From assembly GCF_036330325.1 (NCBI RefSeq), contig NZ_JAZDRO010000004.1:186001-250000 (forward strand): a stretch of 64,000 bases of DNA, given 5' to 3'. Below the pieces are notes generated by a model. That model was not told the DNA's origin. It worked only from the letters and a program-made list of their open reading frames with translations, and made no database searches. Position numbers and translations under genes: made by a program. Of the stretch, positions 31,935 through 40,024 are shown piece after piece. Numbering within the stretch: position 1 is the stretch's first letter; every line of letters starts with the position of its first letter. Source of the stretch: Hyphobacterium marinum. Lineage in GTDB: Bacteria > Pseudomonadota > Alphaproteobacteria > Caulobacterales > Maricaulaceae.

Positions 31935-32492
31935 ATGGTCATGCTGATAACAGGGCTCGCCCTGTTTCTGGGAATGCATTCGGTCAGCCTGATACCGGGG
32001 CTGCGTGCGCTCTTCGCCCGGGCCATAGGCGAGGGCGGTTACAAACTGATCTATACCGTTCTGTCCGTCGTCGGGCTGGCCCTGATCATTTTCGGCAAGA
32101 TCCAGGCGCACCCGACGCCCAATCTCTACTACCCCGAGGAATGGACGCGGACGCTCGCCCTGTTCGCCATACCGCTGTCGCTGATCCTGCTGGCCGCGGC
32201 CTATACGCCCAGCCATATCCGCAAAGTCCTGCGTCACCCGATGCTGCTCGCCGTTTTCATCTGGTCGGGAACGCACCTGATGGCCAATGGCGAGCAGGCA
32301 TCCGTGGTGCTGTTCGCCAGCTTTTTTGCCTGGTCGGGCCTGTCTCTCATTGCGGCCTACATACGCGGTGGTGGCAAGCCGGCACCCAAGGGCTGGGGCG
32401 GTGATGTCACGGCGATTGTGGCCGGCGCACTGGTGTCGGCGATCTTCGCCCGCCTGCACCCGATCCTCTTTGGCGTCGATATCATCGGCTGA
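31935..32492 (+). CDS. NnrU family membrane protein
   Basis: 185 residues with five or six membrane helices. G-M-H-S-V-S-L-I-P-G-L-R, H-P-T-P-N-L-Y-Y, and R-H-P-M-L-L-A-V-F-I-W-S-G-T-H-L-M-A-N-G are the NnrU signature with its conserved His. The family is found near denitrification genes in some species and is related to isoprenoid-like membrane oxidoreductases; no nitrogen oxide genes are in this window. An AGGGGGG stretch precedes the ATG. It lies between the two sigma factor cassettes. Confidence 0.8.
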   Translation: MVMLITGLALFLGMHSVSLIPGLRALFARAIGEGGYKLIYTVLSVVGLALIIFGKIQAHPTPNLYYPEEWTRTLALFAIPLSLILLAAAYTPSHIRKVLRHPMLLAVFIWSGTHLMANGEQASVVLFASFFAWSGLSLIAAYIRGGGKPAPKGWGGDVTAIVAGALVSAIFARLHPILFGVDIIG

Positions 32493-32578
32493 CGCATCCA
32501 ATTCGTGACCCCGGCGCATCTAGGGGGCAATGGCGGCCCCTGGTCGTGCCGCCGGCAAGAAACCGAAGGAGAAGAATT

Positions 32579-32974
32579 ATGGGTCCTGATATTCTCGTCC
32601 CCGCCACAATATTCGGGTCTGTGGTCCTGATCGTGTGGGTCATCGTGTCCAACCGCACGCGGCGAAACCGCGAAGTTCTGGAAACCGTGCGCAGCGCGAT
32701 CCAGTCCGGTCAGCAGATGACGCCGGAAACCATTCGCGCGCTCGGCGTCGAACGCAAGAAGAAGGGCGGCGACATCCGCTGGGGTATCATCCTGGTCTCG
32801 ATCGCACTGGCCTTCGTGTCGTTGGGCTACACGATCGGTTCCGTTGATGGCGGCGACGCGGAAGAAGCCTTTGTCATCATGACCGGTGTCGCAGCCTTCC
32901 CGGGCTTTGTCGGCGTCGCGCTCATCATCATGGGCGTATTCATGCGCGACAAGTCCAACGACGACGACGCGTAA
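32579..32974 (+). CDS. DUF6249-like membrane protein, cassette 2
   Basis: 131 residues. N-terminal helix (A-T-I-F-G-S-V-V-L-I-V-W-V-I-V), a basic linker N-R-T-R-R-N-R-E-V-L-E-T-V-R-S-A-I-Q-S-G-Q-Q-M-T-P-E-T-I-R-A-L-G, then two helices, and a short acidic end. It parallels the protein at 30634 in order and spacing of parts. An AAGGAGAAG site supports the ATG at 32579. It comes 27 bases before the second ECF sigma gene. Confidence 0.72.
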   Translation: MGPDILVPATIFGSVVLIVWVIVSNRTRRNREVLETVRSAIQSGQQMTPETIRALGVERKKKGGDIRWGIILVSIALAFVSLGYTIGSVDGGDAEEAFVIMTGVAAFPGFVGVALIIMGVFMRDKSNDDDA

Positions 32975-33001
32975 AGGCTAAGGTCAGGTCAGGTCGGTTC
33001 C

Positions 33002-33541
33002 ATGAAGGCGTCGGACGAAGAACTGGTGGCTCTCGTTGTTGCGACACGCGACAACGACGCCTTCGGCGAACTCGTCCGCCGCCATCAGGGCCTGATCCGG
33101 GGCATGATGGCCCGGATGAGTCGGAACCGCGCCCTTGCCGAGGATCTCGCTCAAGACGCCTTCATAAGAGCGTTCGAGAAAATCGGCAGTTTTACCGGCG
33201 CAGGGTCGTTCAAGTCCTGGCTCTGCCGCATCGCCTACAACGAATTCCTGATGGCCGCGCGCAAACGCAAGGCGACGGAACGGGCGATGGAAAAGTTCAA
33301 GGGCGATGTCGATGACACCGAAGCCCCGCGTGACATGGGCTCCGTCGTCGATCTCGACCGCGCACTGGCTACGCTCAAGGAGGACGAGCGCACTGTCATT
33401 GTGCTATGTTTTTCCTGCGGAATGTCGCACTCTGAGGCGGCGGAAACCACGGGAATGCCGCTCGGGACGGTCAAATCCCACGTGAACAGGGGACGGGAGA
33501 AGCTGAAAGCCTTTTTCGAGACCGCGGAGGCGGTAGCGTGA
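33002..33541 (+). CDS. ECF RNA polymerase sigma factor, cassette 2
   Basis: 179 residues. Region 2: F-G-E-L-V-R-R-H-Q-G-L-I-R-G-M-M and A-E-D-L-A-Q-D-A-F-I-R-A-F-E. Region 4: L-K-E-D-E-R-T-V-I-V-L-C-F-S-C-G-M-S-H-S-E-A-A-E-T-T-G-M-P-L-G-T-V-K-S-H-V-N-R-G. It resembles the first ECF protein in length and order but differs in detail, so the pair is an old duplication or two related groups. The C-F-S-C pair in region 4 is notable. It overlaps the next gene by one base. Confidence 0.9.
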   Translation: MKASDEELVALVVATRDNDAFGELVRRHQGLIRGMMARMSRNRALAEDLAQDAFIRAFEKIGSFTGAGSFKSWLCRIAYNEFLMAARKRKATERAMEKFKGDVDDTEAPRDMGSVVDLDRALATLKEDERTVIVLCFSCGMSHSEAAETTGMPLGTVKSHVNRGREKLKAFFETAEAVA

Positions 33542-33870
33542 TGACCATGAATGATGCATTCGACGAAAGACTTCGCGCGGCCTTTGCCGCAGCCCAGCCG
33601 GGCGAGGACGAGGCCGATGCCTTCGTGAAGAAGGTCAAGGCGCGCATGTCCCACCCTGTCCGCCGTCGGGCAATCATTCTCGGCGGGGCCGGATCAACCG
33701 GTTCGGCCATCGCTGGCACGCAGCTCGAAGGCCTGTTCAACACCTTTCAGATCCCGGCCGAAGGCTGGACCGCCCAGCTCGCCGCCATCGCCTCGCCGGA
33801 AGTGATGGCCACCACGGTCCTCGCGCTGATGATCGGCGGGTTCGCTTTCATCCTGCCCAAGCGCATCTAG
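33541..33870 (+). CDS. short membrane protein, putative anti-sigma factor, cassette 2
   Basis: 109 residues. The cytoplasmic N-terminal part (F-D-E-R-L-R-A-A-F-A-A-A-Q-P-G-E-D-E-A-D-A-F-V-K-K-V-K-A-R-M) ends in a basic V-R-R-R, then comes a Gly/Ala-rich stretch and a C-terminal helix (V-M-A-T-T-V-L-A-L-M-I-G-G-F-A-F). It has the same plan as the protein at 31595. The ATG at 33541 shares a base with the sigma stop; a GTG one codon earlier is possible. An anti-sigma role is inferred from position. Confidence 0.6.
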   Translation: MTMNDAFDERLRAAFAAAQPGEDEADAFVKKVKARMSHPVRRRAIILGGAGSTGSAIAGTQLEGLFNTFQIPAEGWTAQLAAIASPEVMATTVLALMIGGFAFILPKRI

Positions 33871-33920
33871 CCAGCCTGCACAAGCCGCGCTTTCGCAGGC
33901 GCAGCATCTGGACTAGTCTC

Positions 33921-33960
33921 CGCCGCTCCTGACCGCCACGCGACCAAGGAGCGGCGTTTT
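33921..33960 (+). promoter_or_regulatory. hairpin hiding the panB ribosome site, also terminator-like
   Basis: CGCCGCTCC (33921-33929) pairs perfectly with GGAGCGGCG (33948-33956), 18-base loop, followed by TTTT. The right arm contains the GGAG of the AAGGAG Shine-Dalgarno of panB (ATG at 33962). Confidence 0.6.
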
Positions 33961-33961
33961 C

Positions 33962-34789
33962 ATGTCTGCCCAGACCCGAAAGAAGCGTATCGGCGTGCCC
34001 GACATTCGCGCCCGCAAGGGGGGTGAGCCGCTGGTCTGTCTCACGGCCTATGACGCGCCGATGGCCGCGCTGCTCGATCCGCACTGTGACGTACTGCTGG
34101 TCGGGGATTCGCTGGGGATGGCTGTGCACGGCATGGACACCACGATCGGTGTCACGCTCGACATGATGATCCTGCACGGCAAGGCCGTGATGCGTGCCGC
34201 GAAACAGGCGCTTGTCGTCATCGACCTGCCCTTTGGCAGCTATGAAGCCTCGCCCGAGCAGGCCTTTGCCAGCGCATCTCGCGCGCTCGCCGAAACCGGT
34301 GCACAGGCGGTGAAAATCGAGAGCGGCACCTATGCGGGGGAGACGGTCCGCTTCCTGACCGAGCGCGGCATTCCGGTGATGGGCCATGTCGGCCTGCGCC
34401 CCCAGGCCGCGCTCAATGATGGCGGCTTCCGCGCCAAGGGCCGGTCTCAGGCCGAGCGCGACCGCGCTATTGCAGAAGCCAAAGCCGCCGACGAGGCCGG
34501 GGCTTTCGCCATTGTCATCGAGGGTGTCGCAGAGGACCTCGCGCGCGAAATCACGACAGCGGTAAAAGCCCCGACCATCGGCATTGGGGCGTCGGCCGCC
34601 TGTGACGGGCAGATCCTCGTCACACCGGACATGCTGGGCCTCTTCGACTGGGCCCCGAAATTCGTCAAACGCTATGCCAGCCTGCGTGACGAGGTCGATG
34701 CCGCCGTCGGCCAGTATGCCGACGACGTGCGCGCGCGCCGCTTCCCCGAAGCTGCGCAGACCTATGAATTCAAGCCGTCTGACGGTTAA
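33962..34789 (+). CDS. panB: 3-methyl-2-oxobutanoate hydroxymethyltransferase
   Basis: 275 residues. First step of pantothenate synthesis: it adds a hydroxymethyl group from methylene-tetrahydrofolate to ketoisovalerate. Motifs: C-L-T-A-Y-D-A-P-M-A, L-L-V-G-D-S-L-G-M (metal and substrate site), L-P-F-G-S-Y-E, V-K-I-E-S-G, V-M-G-H-V-G-L-R-P-Q, and I-G-I-G-A-S-A-A-C-D-G-Q-I-L-V. The length is normal. panC is not in the window. The ribosome site lies inside a hairpin, so translation may be controlled. The last ten bases of the gene recur 808 bases downstream. Confidence 0.95.
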   Translation: MSAQTRKKRIGVPDIRARKGGEPLVCLTAYDAPMAALLDPHCDVLLVGDSLGMAVHGMDTTIGVTLDMMILHGKAVMRAAKQALVVIDLPFGSYEASPEQAFASASRALAETGAQAVKIESGTYAGETVRFLTERGIPVMGHVGLRPQAALNDGGFRAKGRSQAERDRAIAEAKAADEAGAFAIVIEGVAEDLAREITTAVKAPTIGIGASAACDGQILVTPDMLGLFDWAPKFVKRYASLRDEVDAAVGQYADDVRARRFPEAAQTYEFKPSDG

Positions 34790-34808
34790 GTCTATCTAGG
34801 ATTGCATA

Positions 34809-34837
34809 TTGACGTTGTACTATAGGGGGCGTATATG
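34809..34837 (+). promoter_or_regulatory. sigma70-type promoter for the NYN gene
   Basis: TTGACG (34809-34814), a 17-base spacer, TATATG (34832-34837). This is the closest match to a consensus housekeeping promoter noticed in the window. It lies about 90 bases before the NYN gene start, leaving an untranslated leader of about 80 bases. Confidence 0.55.
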
Positions 34838-34870
34838 TTCCCCATACCCGCTGGCGGCGTGCCGCCGGTT

Positions 34871-34907
34871 CAAAGGCCGTTGCAGGTTCCCACTTGCGCG
34901 GCCTTTG
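34871..34907 (+). promoter_or_regulatory. leader hairpin of the NYN gene
   Basis: CAAAGGCCG (34871-34879) pairs perfectly with CGGCCTTTG (34899-34907) around a 19-base loop. A smaller stem GGCGGC-GT-GCCGCC precedes it. The leader ends 20 bases before the ATG and lacks a good Shine-Dalgarno. Confidence 0.5.
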
Positions 34908-34926
34908 CTGTTTCTACGGCGGTTTC

Positions 34927-35550
34927 ATGCGCGTCAGCATCTACATAGATGGTTTCAACCTCTATTATCGCGCACTCAAGGGAACGACGCATAAATGGCT
35001 CGATCCCATCGCTCTGGCTCGCAAGCTTCTCCATGAGGACGACAGGATCGTCCGCGCCCGGTATTTCACGGCGCGTGTCAGTTCGCGGGCGGGTAACCCT
35101 GGTGCTCCGCGACGACAACAGATGTACCTGAATGCGTTATCCACCCTGCCTGAACTGAAAATTCACTACGGCCGGTTCCTTACCAAGACCAAGTTTCGTC
35201 CGACTGTCGGCCGTGATGGTGAGTACGTCGAAATACATGACACGGAGGAAAAGGGATCGGACGTCAACCTCGCTTCCTTTCTGCTCCACGACGGATGGCA
35301 GGACCAGTATGATGTTGCGCTTGTATTGTCTCAGGATTCCGACCTGTGCGAGCCGATGAGAATGGTCAAGAACGATCTGGGCAAACCGGTTGGCCTGATC
35401 TGGCTGGACGATTCCAATCCCGGACGCCGCATGAGGAATGCCGCGTCTTTCGTCCGACACGCCACGTCAGCTCGGCTCGCTGCAGCACAATTTCCGGACA
35501 CTCTGATGGGAAAAAGCGGACATCTGGTTCGAAAGCCCATGGAATGGTGA
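34927..35550 (+). CDS. NYN domain (PIN-like) putative ribonuclease
   Basis: 207 residues. The domain opens with S-I-Y-I-D-G-F-N-L-Y-Y (first catalytic Asp), has K-G-S-D-V-N-L-A-S-F-L-L-H-D in the middle and D-V-A-L-V-L-S-Q-D-S-D-L-C-E-P-M (the Asp pair that binds metal). These acidic residues define the NYN/LabA branch of PIN-like RNases. The target RNA is unknown. Base composition is lower in GC than panB (32 G+C of 60 bases at 35281-35340). The gene has its own promoter and structured leader and lies between short direct repeats of the panB end, suggesting acquisition. Confidence 0.8.
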   Translation: MRVSIYIDGFNLYYRALKGTTHKWLDPIALARKLLHEDDRIVRARYFTARVSSRAGNPGAPRRQQMYLNALSTLPELKIHYGRFLTKTKFRPTVGRDGEYVEIHDTEEKGSDVNLASFLLHDGWQDQYDVALVLSQDSDLCEPMRMVKNDLGKPVGLIWLDDSNPGRRMRNAASFVRHATSARLAAAQFPDTLMGKSGHLVRKPMEW

Positions 35551-35588
35551 CAGGATGGTGCAATCGAATGCATGGAGTTCCCGCTTCA

Positions 35589-35598
35589 GACGGTTAAG
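35589..35598 (+). repeat. second copy of the panB 3' end
   Basis: GACGGTTAAG here is identical to 34781-34790, the last codons and stop of panB. The bases just 5' are also partly alike (GAATTC-A-A-G-C... against GAGTTC-C-C-G-C...). The two copies bracket the NYN gene. Confidence 0.4.
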
Positions 35599-35671
35599 CT
35601 CTGTTGCCCGGAAAGCCTGCTGCGTCTAGGGTCCGCGCCCGGCGTGGCAATCAGCGTATGGATACCCCCAA

Positions 35672-36529
35672 GTGGCCGATATTTTTAACGAAGTCGAAGA
35701 AGAACTTCGCAAGGACAAGTATCAGGAATGGCTCAGGACCTATGGTCCCTGGGTTGGCGGCGCTGCCGCTGCGCTGATTCTCGCTGTTGCGGGCTATGAA
35801 GGCTGGAAAGCCTGGTCCACATCGCAGGAACAGGCCGCGTCCGAAGAGTATTCCGAAGCCGTCGATTTCTACGAAGCCAACGACATGTCCGCGGCCGCTG
35901 CCGAGCTTGAGGATATCGCAGCGAACGGTCCCGATGGTTATGCCGCGCTCGCGCTGATGCGCCGTGGTGCCATCGCACTGGAAGAGGGCGACCGTGAAGC
36001 CGCCGCCGGTTTCTTCGAGGATGCCGCCGCGCGCACGTCTGACCCGATCATCGCTGATCTTGCGACGCTGAAGGCCGTCTGGGCCCAGTTCGAAGCCTAT
36101 TCGCCGGACGACCTGGCCAACCGGCTCGCGCCGCTGACAGGTCAGGACCGGCCTTATCGTTTTCTCGCCCAGGAAGCCATCGGCATCAGCGCGATGCAGG
36201 CCGGGGATCATGATGCGGCGCGCCAGGCATTTGAAGCGATCATCTACTCGGTGGATGCGCCGCAAGGGGCCGCTGCCCGGGCCAACGCCGCGCTGGCCGT
36301 GACCAACCAGATGGACCCCGAAGGGGCCGAGGACGCCGCTGAAGCGGCCGACCCCGCTGGCGCTGTCGAGGACGAAGCGGCCACCGAGAGCGAATTCAGT
36401 CTTGGCCTCAGCCAGGACGGTGAAGGCGACGCCGGTGACGACAGCCCCTTCGACGACACGATGCCCGAGCTGAATATGCCCCGCGAAGAGCCGGTCAATG
36501 ACGGCGCGCAAGAGGACCCCAATCCATGA
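35672..36529 (+). CDS. YfgM-like tetratricopeptide membrane protein
   Basis: 285 residues. A short cytoplasmic start (V-E-E-E-L-R-K-D-K-Y-Q-E-W-L-R-T-Y-G-P-W) leads into one membrane helix (about 25-44) and then TPR-like helices (E-E-Y-S-E-A-V-D-F-Y-E-A-N-D-M-S-A-A-A-A-E-L-E). The last 70 residues are very acidic and look disordered. This is the TPR_21/YfgM family, which in E. coli associates with the SecYEG translocon and periplasmic chaperones. The start is GTG; no ATG in frame gives the family N-terminus. It overlaps bamB by ATGA, reproducing the common yfgM-bamB-der order. Confidence 0.85.
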   Translation: MADIFNEVEEELRKDKYQEWLRTYGPWVGGAAAALILAVAGYEGWKAWSTSQEQAASEEYSEAVDFYEANDMSAAAAELEDIAANGPDGYAALALMRRGAIALEEGDREAAAGFFEDAAARTSDPIIADLATLKAVWAQFEAYSPDDLANRLAPLTGQDRPYRFLAQEAIGISAMQAGDHDAARQAFEAIIYSVDAPQGAAARANAALAVTNQMDPEGAEDAAEAADPAGAVEDEAATESEFSLGLSQDGEGDAGDDSPFDDTMPELNMPREEPVNDGAQEDPNP

Positions 36530-37890
36530 TCAAGACCCGTCATTCGTTTATCGCGCTGACCGCGATCCTGGGCCTGGCCGTTTCGGCCTGTTCGACGATT
36601 GAAAACACCGCCGACCGGCTGAACGTCTTCCAGCGCAATGATGAGGGCCCGGCCGCGCCGACCGATGGCCGCATTTCCATTCTGGCGTTCGAACAGTCGC
36701 TCCAGACTGATCCCGAGCTGGCCAACCGCCCGGTCCAGCTGCCGACGGCCTACGTGAACACGGTCTGGCCGCAGCCCGACGGCTATCCCACCCATGCGCT
36801 GGAACATACCCAGGCGACCGGCCCGCTGGCGGTCGTGTGGCGGCGCGACATCGGTGAGGGTTCGGGCCGCAATCGCCGTCTGAATGCCCGTCCGATCGCG
36901 GCCGAGGGCAATATCTTTGTCATGGATGCCGAGGGCGTGGTCAGCGCGCTCAATGCCGAGACCGGCGACCGTTTGTGGGAAAGCCGCCTGCGTTCGGGCA
37001 GCCGCCGCGACCGCATGTCGTTCGGGGGCGGCATCGCCTACGATGGCGGGCGCATCTACGCCCATGCCGGATACCGCTTCATGGTCGCGCTGGATGCCAC
37101 CACGGGTGAGGAGATCTGGCGCGCCGAAAGCCTGACGCCGTTCCACGCCGCGCCGACGGCGACCGGCGGGCGGGTCTTTGCCGCGACAGATGACAACGAG
37201 CTGTATGCACTCGATGCCAACACCGGGGACGTGCTGTGGACCCACCAGGGCATCGTCGAGCCGGCGCGCCTGATCACCGCACCCAGCCCGGCCGTACTGG
37301 GCGATACGCTGGTCGTGCCTTACGCCTCGGGTGAGATCGTTGCCCTGCGGGTCGAGAACGGCAATCCGCTCTGGTCCGATGCCCTGACGCGGACCGGCGG
37401 CCTGACCCCGATCTCGGAAATCAATGACGTGGCGGGCAGCCCGATCATCGCCGGTGAGACCGTCTATGTGATGAACCATTCCGGCCTGATGGCCGCGATT
37501 GACCTGCGCTCCGGCGAGCGGATCTGGAACGCGCCTGCGGGCGGCCTCAATGCCCCCTGGGTCGCGGGTGATTATCTCTTCGTCGTGACCACAGAAGGCG
37601 AAGTCGTGGCGATGGAACGGGCCAGCGGCCGGATCAGCTGGATCACCGAGCTGGCGACTTTCGAAGATGCCGAAGACCGCAATGACCGGATCGCCTGGAG
37701 CGGTCCGATCCTGGCCGGCGGCCGCCTGTTCCTGGCGGGTTCGCACGGCGAGGCCGTCATACTCTCGGCCACGAACGGTGCGATCCAGAACACCATCCGC
37801 CTCGGCGATGACGTCTATGTCGCGCCGATCATCGTCAACGAGACCATTTACGTGGTGACCGACGACGCGCGCCTGATCGCCCTGCGATAA
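36526..37890 (+). CDS. bamB: outer membrane assembly lipoprotein BamB
   Basis: 454 residues. The signal peptide ends in a lipobox (A-V-S-A-C-S), so the protein is lipidated. The rest is an eight-bladed propeller of PQQ-like repeats; repeated blocks such as A-L-N-A-E-T-G-D-R-L-W-E, A-L-D-A-T-T-G-E-E-I-W-R and A-L-D-A-N-T-G-D-V-L-W-T are visible. BamB supports the BAM complex in folding outer-membrane proteins. It sits between yfgM-like and der, the usual neighbours. It is longer than E. coli BamB, as in other alphaproteobacteria. Confidence 0.9.
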   Translation: MIKTRHSFIALTAILGLAVSACSTIENTADRLNVFQRNDEGPAAPTDGRISILAFEQSLQTDPELANRPVQLPTAYVNTVWPQPDGYPTHALEHTQATGPLAVVWRRDIGEGSGRNRRLNARPIAAEGNIFVMDAEGVVSALNAETGDRLWESRLRSGSRRDRMSFGGGIAYDGGRIYAHAGYRFMVALDATTGEEIWRAESLTPFHAAPTATGGRVFAATDDNELYALDANTGDVLWTHQGIVEPARLITAPSPAVLGDTLVVPYASGEIVALRVENGNPLWSDALTRTGGLTPISEINDVAGSPIIAGETVYVMNHSGLMAAIDLRSGERIWNAPAGGLNAPWVAGDYLFVVTTEGEVVAMERASGRISWITELATFEDAEDRNDRIAWSGPILAGGRLFLAGSHGEAVILSATNGAIQNTIRLGDDVYVAPIIVNETIYVVTDDARLIALR

Positions 37891-37921
37891 CGCGCGCCAG
37901 AGCAGAAAAGCAGAGCCTTTC

Positions 37922-39295
37922 ATGGCTGCGCCCAAGATTGCCATTATCGGCCGGCCCAATGTCGGCAAGTCGACGCTGTTCAACCGTCTGGCCGGCAAGC
38001 CGCTGGCCATTGTTGACGACCAGCCCGGCGTCACCCGCGACCGCCGCGAGGCGGACGGGCGGCTGGGCGATCTGAAACTGCGCCTGATCGACACTGCCGG
38101 GTTCGATGACCTGGCCGCGGCCGGCATGGAACGCGAAATGCGCGCCCAGACCGAAGCGGCCGTCGCGGCGTGTGATCTTTGCCTGTTCGTTGTGGATGCG
38201 CGCTCGGGTGTGACCGCACTCGACGAGACCTTCGCCGATCTGATCCGCCGCTCGGGCAAGCCGGTCGTGCTGATCGCCAACAAGGCCGAGGGCCGGGCCG
38301 GTGAGGGCGGACGCAACGAGGCCTGGGCGCTGGGGCTCGGTGATCCGGTCGCGATGTCAGCGGCCCATGGCGAAGGCCTGGGCGAACTCTACGCCGCCGT
38401 CGCGGGCAAGCTGGACGGGTTCGACGACCGTGATGTTGGGCCGGACGAAGATGATGGCGACACCCCGCCGCTACGTATCGCGGTGGCCGGGCGTCCCAAT
38501 GCCGGCAAATCAACGCTGATCAACGCCCTGCTCGGCGAGGACCGGCTGATTACCGGCCCCGAAGCCGGGATCACGCGCGACGCCATCGCCGTCGACTGGC
38601 TGTGGGACGGCAAGCGGGTCCGCTTTCACGACACGGCGGGCCTGAGGAAGCGCGGCAAGGTCGCCGATCGTCTTGAACGGATGAGCGCGGCTGACACGCT
38701 GCGCGCGGTCAAATTCGCCGAAGTCGTGCTGGTCCTGATCGACGTGGAACGTCCGCTGGAAAAGCAGGACCTTCACATCGCCGATCTCGTCGTGCGCGAA
38801 GGACGGGGTCTCGTCGTCATCTTGTCGAAATGGGACACGGTCCCGAACCGCACCGCCGCACTGAAGGATCTGCGCTACGAGTTCGAACGCCTGTTGCCGC
38901 AGGCCAAGGGCACGCCGCTCATTCCTGTCTCGGCCCTGAAAAAGAAGGGCCTGGAGGACATCATGCCGGCGGTCGCCGATGTGCATCGCAACTGGTCGGC
39001 CAAGATCAAGACACGCGATCTGAATGACTGGCTGCGCGACATGACGGCCCGGCATCCTCCGCCCGCCGTCAATGGCCGCCGGGTCAAACCGAAATACATG
39101 TCGCAGACCAAATCGCGCCCGCCGACCTTCGTCCTGATGTGCTCGCGCGCCGCGGCCATGCCCGACGCGTACAAGCGCTATCTTATCAATGGGTTGCGTG
39201 AGGAATTCGACATGCCCGGCGTGCCGATCCGTCTGATCGTGAAATCAGGCAAGAACCCCTATGCCGACGGCGATCGCGGCGGGAGCGGGGGTTAG
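37922..39295 (+). CDS. der: ribosome assembly GTPase Der (EngA)
   Basis: 457 residues with two GTPase domains in tandem, unique to Der. Domain one: G-R-P-N-V-G-K-S-T-L-F (P-loop), D-T-A-G, N-K-A-E. Domain two: G-R-P-N-A-G-K-S-T-L-I, D-T-A-G-L-R-K-R, S-K-W-D. The C-terminal KH-like domain includes P-K-Y-M-S-Q-T-K-S-R-P-P-T-F. Der is needed for 50S subunit maturation. An acidic linker (D-R-D-V-G-P-D-E-D-D-G-D) joins the two GTPase domains. It is the last gene of its operon, convergent with the SDR gene. Confidence 0.96.
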   Translation: MAAPKIAIIGRPNVGKSTLFNRLAGKPLAIVDDQPGVTRDRREADGRLGDLKLRLIDTAGFDDLAAAGMEREMRAQTEAAVAACDLCLFVVDARSGVTALDETFADLIRRSGKPVVLIANKAEGRAGEGGRNEAWALGLGDPVAMSAAHGEGLGELYAAVAGKLDGFDDRDVGPDEDDGDTPPLRIAVAGRPNAGKSTLINALLGEDRLITGPEAGITRDAIAVDWLWDGKRVRFHDTAGLRKRGKVADRLERMSAADTLRAVKFAEVVLVLIDVERPLEKQDLHIADLVVREGRGLVVILSKWDTVPNRTAALKDLRYEFERLLPQAKGTPLIPVSALKKKGLEDIMPAVADVHRNWSAKIKTRDLNDWLRDMTARHPPPAVNGRRVKPKYMSQTKSRPPTFVLMCSRAAAMPDAYKRYLINGLREEFDMPGVPIRLIVKSGKNPYADGDRGGSGG

Positions 39296-39298
39296 CCC

Positions 39299-40024
39299 CT
39301 AGCTCTTCTTCCAATCTGGAAAATCGACGGTCTTGCCGTGCATTGTGGACTCCGGCGTGACCAGTTCCAGCACGAGCGGGGCGAGGTCTTCTGGTGCCGG
39401 CAGGGTTTCGGGATCCTCACCGGGGAAGGCTTTCGCCCGCATCGCGGTCCGCATCGGTCCCGGATTGACGAGATTGATGTTGAGCCGCGAGCCGAGATGC
39501 TCGTTCGCCCAGCTTTCCACCAGCGCATCAAGCGCCGCTTTGGACGAGGCATAGGCCGCCCAGAACGCCTTGCGGCCGCGCGCCGCGCCTGACGTCATGA
39601 AGACGGCACGTCCGGCATCGGACTTCAGCAGCAGGGGTTCAAACGCGCGGATCAGGCGCGCGGGCGCGATGACATTGATCGCGAAGACTTCGTTCCAGGT
39701 CTGTGCGGACAGCTGAGACGCAGGCGTCAGCTTGCCCAGCACGCCGGCATTGGCGATGAGGATGTCGAGCTTGCTCCAGCGCTCCGTCACGATCGCGGCG
39801 AGTTTCTCGATCCCGTCCGGGCTGGCGAGATCCAGTGGAACGAGCGTGCACGACCCGCCCGCTTCGCGAATGGCGTCGTCCAGCTCTTCCAGCCCGCCTT
39901 GCGTGCGCGCCGTCGCGATGACGTGAGCGCCAGCTTCGGCCAGCGACAGGCTGAGCGCATAGCCGATCCCCCGCGAGGCTCCCGTGACGAGTGCGACGCG
40001 GCCTTCGAGCGGTTTCTTTGTCAT
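39299..40024 (-). CDS. SDR family oxidoreductase
   Basis: 241 residues. Classical short-chain dehydrogenase: T-G-A-S-R-G-I-G (NAD(P) site), N-A-G, active-site Ser in F-M-T-S-G and Y-A-S-S-K. It is most like the YciK group, which often lies next to purF-cvpA in alphaproteobacteria. The substrate is unknown. Its ATG overlaps the purF stop by four bases, so it is the last gene of the radA-cvpA-purF-SDR operon. Confidence 0.85.
   Translation of the reverse strand: MTKKPLEGRVALVTGASRGIGYALSLSLAEAGAHVIATARTQGGLEELDDAIREAGGSCTLVPLDLASPDGIEKLAAIVTERWSKLDILIANAGVLGKLTPASQLSAQTWNEVFAINVIAPARLIRAFEPLLLKSDAGRAVFMTSGAARGRKAFWAAYASSKAALDALVESWANEHLGSRLNINLVNPGPMRTAMRAKAFPGEDPETLPAPEDLAPLVLELVTPESTMHGKTVDFPDWKKS

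Noticed and set aside
36244..38316. 690-residue open frame on the minus strand over yfgM-like, bamB and der
   Set aside because: It lies antisense to three strongly supported genes. Its Arg/Gly/His/Ala-rich composition is typical of shadow frames in high-GC DNA.
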